From the NCBI RefSeq assembly GCF_000828085.3, contig NZ_JXCA02000003.1, positions 15,007 to 74,456 of the forward strand: DNA of 59,450 bases, read 5' to 3'. Source of the stretch: Scytonema tolypothrichoides VB-61278. GTDB taxonomy: Bacteria; Cyanobacteriota; Cyanobacteriia; Cyanobacteriales; Nostocaceae. The notes under the pieces were generated by a model. The model worked only from the letters and a program-made list of their open reading frames with translations. It had not been told where the DNA came from and ran no database searches. The translations under genes were made by a program, and so were the position numbers. This document shows, piece after piece, positions 1 through 7,212 of the stretch. Position 1 is the first letter of the stretch. Each line of letters starts with the position of its first letter.

Positions 1-110
1 ATTCAAACTCGCTACTGTTCATTTGAACCTCACATAAATGGCGTGACCCATGCGCTACACGGAGTTTACAATCCTCACAACAATCGGATAAAAATTCCTC
101 TCAATGTAAA

Positions 111-335
111 TTGAACCATATTTTAGTCACTTTGAACCATATTTTGTCATCTAAGTTGACTATGAGTCGGTGATTATTCCGTTGAATTTTTCTCTTTTTG
201 GTTTTGAAAACTTTAGGATCTATTATGATGCACATTTAGAACACGCAGTCACGATTTGATGCAAAAGTAACTCATCAGTTTTGGCTAGAACCCTTGAAAT
301 AGCGTTAATTTTTGGTCAGGGTATGGTTCAAAATT
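111..335. repeat. Iterated TTGAACCATA motif, possible mobile-element end
   Basis: The 14-mer TTGAACCATATTTT occurs twice in tandem with a 21-base period (111-124 and 132-145), each followed by GTCA. An inverted copy of the TTTGAACCATA core lies at about 322-333, followed by TTGGTCATC. Clustered direct and inverted copies resemble transposase-binding repeats at a transposon end or a miniature element. No gene was recognised in 1-766; a terminator-like hairpin and a second palindrome are listed separately. Confidence 0.35.
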
Positions 336-446
336 TGGTCATCCGGGGGGTAAAAGCACATGTACACCGATGTGCGAAATTGTTTAAGCTTATCAAATCT
401 CATGGTCAAGCTGCTAATTTTTTCCTTTTATCAGGATTGACCATTT

Positions 447-483
447 AGCGATCAGTTCAACACAGCTGACCGCTTTTTGTTTT
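447..483 (+). terminator. Rho-independent terminator-like hairpin
   Basis: AGCGATCAGT (447-456) pairs with GCTGACCGCT (465-474) apart from one A.C mismatch and one G.U pair. The loop is eight bases and a T-rich run follows. No upstream gene is visible in the window, so it may end a gene lost from this locus or be a free-standing hairpin. Confidence 0.4.
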
Positions 484-632
484 AAGGGACGTTTCTACTC
501 CCATAATAGTGTATTTTTTTTATCCGTAATTTTCTAGGCATGATCTAACGATCGTTCACCTTTAGTCTAAACTCCAGAGGTTATCAACCTTCAGACGCTT
601 TTCACCTAACTTTTCATGCGATCGCTCACTCC

Positions 633-667
633 AAAGTTGGGATTGTGCGTAGCACAACCCCAACTTT
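633..667. repeat. Long dispersed hairpin repeat
   Basis: AAAGTTGGGATTGTGC (633-648) and GCACAACCCCAACTTT (652-667) form 16-base arms with one mismatch around a 3-base loop. The GTGCGTAGCAC centre is a form common in dispersed palindromes of filamentous cyanobacteria. It lies in a gene-free stretch upstream of a transposase remnant and is not followed by a T run. Confidence 0.6.
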
Positions 668-766
668 AACAAGCATTAAAAATATAAGTATTGAATCAGT
701 TTGAAGATACGGATTTTATCACAAATTGCTACAGGAAAAGAGTCTCAAAGATATTCAATACAATCA

Positions 767-997
767 CTACTTTGTTTCAGTATGATTCCTACTTGATGAA
801 ACAAATCGTTTATCAACATTGATATACCGTGTCATCGTCGCTTGAAGCGTGGTTTTTCGCGCCATATGGCCAACAAGATGATAGTCTTTCATGTAATTGC
901 AAGCTTTAGTTTGATTCCCATCGAAGAACATTGCTGCAGTTATGGCCGTTGTAAAAATTTCTGCATCACTCCTACAGTCTGCCATAGTCTTCACCAT
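767..997 (-). pseudogene. IS982-like transposase N-terminal remnant
   Basis: This 76-codon reading frame carries a segment (SDAEIFTTAITAAMFF, then GNQTKACNYMKDY) that resembles the start of cyanobacterial transposases annotated as IS982-like, in which an SDAE(I/V)xTTAIxAAxxFxGN motif precedes the catalytic domain. The rest of the protein, including the DDE core, is missing and the frame ends abruptly in unrelated sequence. The family assignment rests on remembered consensus. It is a dead fragment. Confidence 0.45.
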
Positions 998-1185
998 GCC
1001 TAATCGCCTTTAACAGGTCGTCGATTGAGGCAACGGAGATAATTATTTCGTTTAGCATACTCTCCTCGTTTTTGTTCACTCGAGGGGATTTTATTCCACA
1101 AAGCGATTGCCTACGGCAGAGCTACGCTTAACGCCTCAATCAATAACTAGCAACTTGGGTTATTAGTATTTAATATGCTGGTTTT

Positions 1186-1869
1186 CTACATTTCCACAGG
1201 ATGCTGACCATAAAATGGTAATGCTTCTGACCAGTTAGGATACTGTCCTCGTTGCCAGTCTAAATATGCTAGCTGCAACACACTTGTCACTGTCGCACCT
1301 AATTCAAATTTTGCTTCAATCAGTTGATAACTGGTATTCCAGCTAGCTAATTTTTCCTGCCAGAGTTCAGGTGTCATGACGGTATCTGGCAATAAGCTGG
1401 TAAGTCCAGACGCATCTGGTTGATAAATAGCGGCGAAAACTTGACCTCGTTGGGCAGGCATTTGCACAGCTATAGGAATTTTTGATCTCACCCCCAGTTC
1501 TGTTTTCATTGACACGAAGGAAGTGTGAAAAACTTGTGAATAAGCTACAGCGGCTAAAGTAGAAATAGCAAAGACAGGAATGCCTAACTGTTGCCCTAAA
1601 GTACGGGCAGTGACAACACCAATGCGAGTTCCAGTAAAACCTCCAGGCCCTTTTGCTACGGCAAGAAATGCCAAGTTCGCCCAAGTTTGGGGCTGGATAA
1701 ACTGGATTAAGTATTGATGCAAATGACTAGATAATTCACGATCTAAATACCAAACTTGAGAACGTGTGTCTCCTACAAAGTTACTTATTGCTAAACCTAG
1801 TTCGCGAGTTGTGGTATGGAGTGCTAGTCCGTATTTTTTTGGTTCAAGATGTTCTAATTCAGTGGTCAA
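1186..1869 (-). CDS. tsaB: tRNA threonylcarbamoyladenosine biosynthesis protein TsaB
   Basis: TsaB is the inactive ASKHA-fold paralogue of TsaD that scaffolds TsaD and TsaE during t6A37 modification of ANN-decoding tRNAs. The 227-residue protein has the diagnostic early stretch (GLALHTTTRELGLAI), the AVAKGPGGFTGTRIG loop and the LGIPVFAISTL segment typical of TsaB. It lacks the HxxxH metal site of TsaD, as expected. The length is normal. The partner gene tsaE lies at 40151-40612 on the same strand but about 39 kb away, so they are not co-transcribed. A sparse gene-free stretch lies on either side. Confidence 0.93.
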   Translation of the reverse strand: MTTELEHLEPKKYGLALHTTTRELGLAISNFVGDTRSQVWYLDRELSSHLHQYLIQFIQPQTWANLAFLAVAKGPGGFTGTRIGVVTARTLGQQLGIPVFAISTLAAVAYSQVFHTSFVSMKTELGVRSKIPIAVQMPAQRGQVFAAIYQPDASGLTSLLPDTVMTPELWQEKLASWNTSYQLIEAKFELGATVTSVLQLAYLDWQRGQYPNWSEALPFYGQHPVEM

Positions 1870-1965
1870 AGCTTATTCAAATAATGGTTAAAAATATAAT
1901 GACACACACAAATACGACTACCACAACAAATAGCAGTAGCCGAGTTGAACACATACAACCTACAA

Positions 1966-2214
1966 TCAGGTTGGCACTAACTCACCAGGACGCAACTTCG
2001 ACCACTTACCCATTTCGCGCTTAAAACTGAGACAACCTACAACGTCCCATTCCATTTCAATGACATCTTCCCGTGTACGGATATTGACATTGATGGAAGG
2101 TTCATTCGGCTCGAAATTTGGCGTTTCGGTCAAGTGGGGTTGTTGGTGCTGGGTTTCTACCGCATGGTAGGTGAGACAGCGATCTACATAGTGGCAATTT
2201 ACACAAACACACAT
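1966..2214 (-). CDS. ycf34: Ycf34 family iron-sulfur protein
   Basis: An 82-residue homologue of plastid Ycf34, a small protein conserved in cyanobacteria and red-algal plastids that has been linked to a [4Fe-4S] cluster and to photosynthetic adaptation. The N-terminus has closely spaced cysteines (MCVCVNCHYVDRC, residues 2, 4, 7 and 13) that would bind the cluster. The middle is acidic and proline-rich, followed by DVVGCLSF and a KLRPGELVP tail typical of the family. It reads divergently from cca, with 86 bases between the two starts. Confidence 0.88.
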   Translation of the reverse strand: MCVCVNCHYVDRCLTYHAVETQHQQPHLTETPNFEPNEPSINVNIRTREDVIEMEWDVVGCLSFKREMGKWSKLRPGELVPT

Positions 2215-2300
2215 AACGGAACCAACTCCGGGGACCTTTATTGATAATCTAGCTTAAGAGGCATTGTTATTCACTGGTCGCTGGGTTTATTTTTATTACG

Positions 2301-3548
2301 ATGAACGATTCAGTTCTTTCTCTGTTGTCACCAGAAAATTGGCCTTTCAGTTTGGAATTCTTGCCACAACCTGTTTACATAGTAGGTGGTGCTGTGCGAG
2401 ACGCTATTTTGGGAAGGACTCGCGAATATCTAGATTTGGATTTTGTTGTTCCATGTGAGGCTGTAAAAGTAGCCCGCAAAATAGCGACACACTATAAAGC
2501 AGGCTTTGTTTTATTGGATCCACAAAGACAAATTGCTCGTGTTGTGTTTCCTGACGCTACAGCAGACTTTGCTCAACAGGAGGGCGATCGCCTGGAAACA
2601 GACTTGCACAGGCGAGATTTCACAGTAAATGCGATCGCATATAATCCTCACACTCAAGAAATCATTGATCCTCTCAAAGGTTATGTAGATTTGCAACAGC
2701 GTCTTTTGCGAATGATATCACCAGCTAATTTGGAAGACGACCCGTTGCGGTTAATGCGGGCATATCGCCAAGCAGCACAGCTTGGTTTTACGATTTCGCC
2801 AGATACCCAGGCTACTATTCGTTCTCTATCATCACACCTCACAAAAGTTGCCCCTGAAAGAGTGCGGGTAGAATTAAGCTATATGCTAGCTAATCCTCAA
2901 GGTACTCCTTGGATTGCAAATGCTTGGGAAGATGGTTTACTTCCCCCTTTCTTTAAATACGCTACAAAAGAAAGTGTGACTTTATTGGCAGTGGTTGACA
3001 AAGTCGCTTCTCAACTTGCCGAAATTTTGCCGCAATTTGCGCTAGAACTTGCCCAATACCTAAGGGATACAGTTAAAACCACTTGCTTGGGTGTTGCAAA
3101 ACTTGCAAGTCTAGTCAACTCAGAAGGAGAAATAGCAGAAATAGAGTTAATCCAATTAACTTATAGCCGTGCTGAAATTAAAGCGGTAACCACCGCTTTA
3201 AGGGTGTTACCGCAATTAAAAAAGCCTCTAATGTCTTTACGAGAACAATATTTTTTATTTCAAGAAGCGGGATTGGTTTTTCCAGCAAGCGCTATTTTAG
3301 CACTAGCACATGGAACATCCGTAGAGGCGCTCATACCATTAATCACCCGCTATCTTAACCCTGATGATCTGGTCGCTTATCCCACACCACTATTGAGTGG
3401 TAGACATTTAATGTTAGCACTGAATATTCCTGCCTCGCCACTGGTCGGCAAACTTCTTACTGAAATTGCTGTGGCGCACATTGAGGGTAAGATTTCCACC
3501 GCAGAACAAGCTATAGAGTTTGCTGCTGGGTTATTAGACAGGGATTGA
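2301..3548 (+). CDS. cca: CCA tRNA nucleotidyltransferase / poly(A) polymerase family
   Basis: Adds or repairs the 3' CCA of tRNA. Class II nucleotidyltransferase features are clear: VGGAVRDAILGR (about residues 26-37), the metal-binding DLDFVV, RRDFTVNAIAY (motif B region) and DDPLRLMRAYRQAAQLGF (motif D/E region), followed by a helical neck and body. At 415 residues it is ordinary for a cyanobacterial enzyme. Some cyanobacteria split CC- and A-adding activities between two related proteins, and sequence reading alone cannot tell which this is. The ATG at 2301 fits the start of homologues. Confidence 0.9.
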   Translation: MNDSVLSLLSPENWPFSLEFLPQPVYIVGGAVRDAILGRTREYLDLDFVVPCEAVKVARKIATHYKAGFVLLDPQRQIARVVFPDATADFAQQEGDRLETDLHRRDFTVNAIAYNPHTQEIIDPLKGYVDLQQRLLRMISPANLEDDPLRLMRAYRQAAQLGFTISPDTQATIRSLSSHLTKVAPERVRVELSYMLANPQGTPWIANAWEDGLLPPFFKYATKESVTLLAVVDKVASQLAEILPQFALELAQYLRDTVKTTCLGVAKLASLVNSEGEIAEIELIQLTYSRAEIKAVTTALRVLPQLKKPLMSLREQYFLFQEAGLVFPASAILALAHGTSVEALIPLITRYLNPDDLVAYPTPLLSGRHLMLALNIPASPLVGKLLTEIAVAHIEGKISTAEQAIEFAAGLLDRD

Positions 3549-3623
3549 CTCGGCTTAGCCATCCAAGCATATCTTTTCAGATTAATAAAAGTCTACTAGC
3601 TATTTTATTGTCAACTATTGAAC

Positions 3624-4259
3624 CTACTGCGGATAAAGCGGCGCTTTATCTATTGTTCCTACCTTTTCAAGAGGCCAAAAGCGGAGAACTGCACGACCAA
3701 TAATATTTTCACGCGGGACAACTCCCCAGCATCGGCTATCATAACTACTTTCGCGGTTATCCCCTAAAACTAAGTATGAGTTATTTGGTATTGTAACGGG
3801 TTGAGATAAGAAAGGGGGTTGCGGTCCAGATAGACAAACGTTGATTTCCGTTGGCTTTTTATCTTTTACATACTGGTCTTCTTGTAAAGGCTGATTATTA
3901 ATGTAAACTTTGCCATTCTTAAGTTGTACTTTTTCTCCCGGTAAGCCAATCACACGTTTAATAAAGGCATCTTGGTATTGTTCCCTTTGTAGCTCTTGTG
4001 TAGGAGAAAATACTACAATATCTCCACGTTTCGGTTCAGAAAACTTGTAACTCAACTTATCGACGATAATCTTGTCTGCTATGAACTGATTCGGATCACC
4101 ATGCAAAGTCTTTTCCATCGAACCAGAAGGAATCCAACGAGCTTCGGCAACAAATGTGCGAATTCCCAAGGCTAGGACTATGCTTAAGATGACCGTCCTA
4201 CTGAGTTCTGCGAGCCAAGAATTCTTGGGTTGTTGGTGGCTAGAGTTATTATTAGACAC
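3624..4259 (-). CDS. lepB: Signal peptidase I
   Basis: Membrane-bound serine protease that cleaves signal peptides from exported and thylakoid-lumen proteins. One N-terminal membrane segment (about residues 19-38) precedes the S26 boxes: PSGSMEKTL with catalytic Ser47, RGDIVVF, and FIKRVIGLPGE with general-base Lys101. Box E reads GDNRESSYDSRCWG. At 211 residues it matches the single-span bacterial type. It is convergent with cca, with about 75 bases between the two stop codons, and upstream is a 264-base AT-rich gap before the divergent dihydroorotase gene. Confidence 0.95.
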   Translation of the reverse strand: MSNNNSSHQQPKNSWLAELSRTVILSIVLALGIRTFVAEARWIPSGSMEKTLHGDPNQFIADKIIVDKLSYKFSEPKRGDIVVFSPTQELQREQYQDAFIKRVIGLPGEKVQLKNGKVYINNQPLQEDQYVKDKKPTEINVCLSGPQPPFLSQPVTIPNNSYLVLGDNRESSYDSRCWGVVPRENIIGRAVLRFWPLEKVGTIDKAPLYPQ

Positions 4260-4523
4260 TTGATTTTGCGTAAAATTACAAAAGTAATAGCTTTAGTGGA
4301 GGTGATTTACTTGCCCGAGCAGGGATGTTGTATTTGTTTATTTTAACTTTGCAAATTAGGTGTTAAGGTTATGTAGTCATTTTAACCAGATTTGCTTGTT
4401 TATTAAAAATCATAAACTTTTTTGTAACAAAAAACACAAAATATCCGCAAAGAGTCCAACTAAGTTTAACCTATATAAATAGTTATCTGTCACGCTCAGT
4501 TGTTTTTTTAACGCAGTTAATTC

Positions 4524-5846
4524 ATGTCATCTCCTACCAGTTTGCTGATTCGTCGCGCTCGAATAGTTTTACCCAATGGTGAATCGGTTGTTGGGGATGT
4601 GCTGACAAGCGATCGCACCATAGTGGAAGTCGCACCAGAAATTTGTACCACAACGCCAACTACAGAAATTGACGCAGAAGGGTTAACTTTGTTGCCAGGA
4701 GTGATCGATCCACAAGTCCACTTTCGCGAACCAGGGCTGGAACATAAGGAAGACTTATTTACCGCCAGTTGTGCTTGTGCCAAAGGGGGAGTAACTTCCT
4801 TTTTGGAAATGCCGAATACGCGTCCTTTAACGACTACCCAGCAAGCTCTTGATGATAAGCTACAACGAGCCTCACAAAAGTGCTTGGTTAATTATGGCTT
4901 TTTTATTGGGGCAACAGCAGACAACTTACCTGATTTACTTTTGGCAAAACCAACTTGTGGAATCAAAATTTTCATGGGTTCAATGCATGGACAGTTACTG
5001 GTTGACCAAGACGCTGCTTTAGAGGCTATATTTTCTAAAGGTGAGCGTTTGATTGCCGTTCATGCTGAAGATCAAGCGAGAATTAATGAACGTCGCCAGG
5101 AATTTGCTGGAATTCATGACGTAGCAGTTCATTCCCAAATTCAAGATAATCAAGCAGCACTACTCGCAACGCAGCAAGCATTAAGACTTTCTAAAAAATA
5201 TCAACGTCGTCTACATATTCTGCATATGTCAACAGCAGAAGAAGCAGACTTACTGCGTCAGGATAAACCAAGTTGGGTGACAGCAGAAGTGACGCCCCAG
5301 CATTTGTTGCTCAATACCAGTGCATACGCGAAAATTGGTACCTTAGCGCAGATGAATCCACCTTTGCGATCGCCCCACGATAACCAAGTCCTTTGGCAAG
5401 CTTTACGCGATGGCGTCATTGATTTTATCGCCACGGATCATGCACCGCATACTTTAGAGGAAAAAGCTCAAGAGTATCCAAATACTCCCTCTGGAATGCC
5501 TGGTGTTGAAACTTCTCTACCTTTGATGTTAACAGCTGCAATGCAAGGACAATGTACCGTTGCGCAAGTAAGTGACTGGATGTCACGAGCTGTAGCTAAA
5601 GCATATGGTATTCCAAATAAGGGGGCGATCGCTCCTGGTTATGATGCTGATTTAGTTCTTGTGGATTTGAACAATTATCGTCCTGTCTTACGCGAGGAAT
5701 TGTTGACAAAGTGTCGTTGGAGTCCTTTTGAAGGCTGGAATTTAACTGGATGGCCCATGATAACTATAGTCGGTGGTCAGGTTGTGTATGAAAAAGGCAA
5801 GGTTCATACAGAGGTGCGGGGTCAAGCTTTAACTTTTAATCAGTAG
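4524..5846 (+). CDS. pyrC: Dihydroorotase-family protein with altered HxH motif
   Basis: Amidohydrolase-superfamily protein of 440 residues, matching class I dihydroorotase (carbamoyl aspartate to dihydroorotate in pyrimidine synthesis). Visible are IDPQVHFREPG (residues 61-71), GIKIFMG with a candidate carboxylated lysine, AVHAEDQ, HILHMST and ATDHAPHT. The first metal His of the usual HxH is Gln64; only His66 remains. The other metal ligands look intact. It could be a functional one-metal enzyme or a paralogue with another role, so the symbol is provisional. A TnpB remnant begins immediately after its stop. Confidence 0.82.
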   Translation: MSSPTSLLIRRARIVLPNGESVVGDVLTSDRTIVEVAPEICTTTPTTEIDAEGLTLLPGVIDPQVHFREPGLEHKEDLFTASCACAKGGVTSFLEMPNTRPLTTTQQALDDKLQRASQKCLVNYGFFIGATADNLPDLLLAKPTCGIKIFMGSMHGQLLVDQDAALEAIFSKGERLIAVHAEDQARINERRQEFAGIHDVAVHSQIQDNQAALLATQQALRLSKKYQRRLHILHMSTAEEADLLRQDKPSWVTAEVTPQHLLLNTSAYAKIGTLAQMNPPLRSPHDNQVLWQALRDGVIDFIATDHAPHTLEEKAQEYPNTPSGMPGVETSLPLMLTAAMQGQCTVAQVSDWMSRAVAKAYGIPNKGAIAPGYDADLVLVDLNNYRPVLREELLTKCRWSPFEGWNLTGWPMITIVGGQVVYEKGKVHTEVRGQALTFNQ

Positions 5847-6011
5847 TCAAACCATTGTGGTTTGCTGTGTAGAATTAAGTCCTGTGGTCATGTTTACACC
5901 AAGTTAGGCGGTAATAAAACTTTTAAATGCCCTCATTGTGACACTATCATCAAACGTGATTTAAATGAACTTATCCCACTAATAAAATCTTTTGAATCCA
6001 TATGTGGATAG
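5847..6011 (+). pseudogene. TnpB (IS200/IS605) zinc-ribbon remnant
   Basis: Directly after the dihydroorotase stop an open stretch reads KSCGHVYTKLGGNKTFKCPHC followed by DTIIKRDLN (about 5877-5969). This matches the C-terminal zinc ribbon of TnpB, the RNA-guided nuclease of IS200/IS605 elements, where two CxxC pairs precede a conserved RDxN. Nothing of the RuvC-like core remains upstream. From 5966 on the frame runs antisense through the end of the neighbouring IS5 element, which suggests that this element landed in and cut off the TnpB gene. Confidence 0.6.
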
Positions 6012-6945
6012 TTGCAAGGTCAAGGAAGGAATCAAAATATACTTTTTGGCGTTCCCATCGGACACTTAGGCGGCGATATTTACGTTGATACCATGCAAAA
6101 CAACGAACAATTGGAACCTTGGGACTGAAATTTTAATTGGTCTGCCCCGATTTTTCTTGGTTTTCCAGATTCTTTTTGGTATTTGGGGTCTAATTCCTCG
6201 TTTGCGTAAAGCAACACGTTTATCTTTGGAATCGTAACCTTTATCAGCCGCTAAGACTTTCAGTCTTTTACGTGGTCTACCTGGCTTTAAAGTTTTGAGT
6301 TTTACCAAGTCTTACAGTGGTAATATTTGTTCCCTCTCGTTTCCGTTGGCTGGAGTTGTGCAGTTTGCTAAGGGCATTCCATTACCCTCAGTAAGTGTAT
6401 GAATTAAAACACCTTTGCCCTTCCCACCATAAGCAACATCCTCACGGGGTCTAACACGTAAAAAATTGGGCAGCCTTAGTTTTGTTGATCTGTCGGCGTA
6501 GTCGGGTACTCGTTGTATAAAGGAGCCATTGCCGTGCGGGGGTTCCCCCCGTTGAGGCATATGGCGTGCTGCCCAATTTTTAGGGGACAATGCGTCACCT
6601 CCTCCTTTTCCAGGGGGAAAAAGAGCCGTCAATGGCTCCGAAATTCCAATTTATCAAGCCTTTCTCGTCTGCGAGCGCCAATATACGTGCTTTTAAATGT
6701 TCAAACGTTCCGTCTGAGCGCCATCGCTTTAACCATCGATGAGATGAGCTTTTGGATGTCCATATATCCCCTCTTGGTAAATCACACCATCGACACCCGG
6801 TGATTAGTATGTACAATAGACTATTTAATACATAGCGATACGGAGCGTGAGGCATTCCTTTTCCGCGCTTGGATGATTCTTCAGGGAATATATCATTAAA
6901 AAGCTTCCATTCAAGGTCACTTAATCCTTCAAAACGCCCACCCAT
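5971..6945 (-). pseudogene. IS5-family transposase, multiply disrupted
   Basis: The pieces together form a complete IS5-type transposase: an N-terminal DUF4096-like domain (MGGRFEGLSDLEWKLF to CRWCDLPRG), GAIDGSFSP with the first catalytic Asp, GKGVLIHTLTEGNGMPL, KVLAADKGYDS with the second Asp, and a C-terminal stretch FAWYQRKYRRLSVRWER in another frame. Lesions, 5' to 3': a one-base frameshift after SFSP (near 6608); a roughly 155-bp insertion; a TAA in place of an expected Leu codon (6312-6314); and a second frameshift after VPRFQ (near 6115). The end ATIHIW then VG and stop lies at 5971. The gene cannot make an intact protein. Confidence 0.85.
6444..6598. mobile_element. Miniature element inserted in the IS5 transposase
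   Basis: A segment of about 155 bp splits the IS5 transposase between GKGG(G) and EDVAYGG. Internal inverted repeats are TAAAAAATTGGGCAGC (6459-6474) and GCTGCCCAATTTTTA (6568-6582). The outer ends, TCTAACACGTA on the left and GGGGACAATGCGTCAC on the right, match the ends of a second copy at 44343-44455, which establishes a family. A 3-base CTC flanks both sides, a possible target duplication. It encodes nothing recognisable and includes a GGGGGTTCCCCCC palindrome. Confidence 0.7.
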
Positions 6946-7212
6946 AAACAGATACACCCTTTTTCTACAAGAGCAGATTACCATATTTTGACATTAGTGG
7001 GATAGGTTCATACATTTGAGGTTAAATTCTTGCTACTTTTTGTCTAAGTCCCATTAAGCATAAGTTACTGACTATCTAAAAGAAAAACTTATACGACATG
7101 ATTTAATAAGTTTAAACGTTGGTTGAGTCGGGTAAAAGCAGCCAGAATGACAAATTGTGTCGTATAAATTTATTTTTACGTCAAGCAGTGCGAAACATAT
7201 GACTGCGGTTCA

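Larger units (their letters stand above)
5966..7010 (-). mobile_element. Decayed IS5-family insertion sequence
   Basis: An element of about 1.04 kb bounded by imperfect inverted repeats. GAACTTATCCCACTAAT starts at 5967, and the reverse complement of 6993-7009 reads GAACCTATCCCACTAAT. It contains one transposase gene on the minus strand, now carrying several lesions, and a nested miniature element at 6444-6598. No clear target duplication was found. It lies within the remains of a TnpB gene. Confidence 0.75.
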
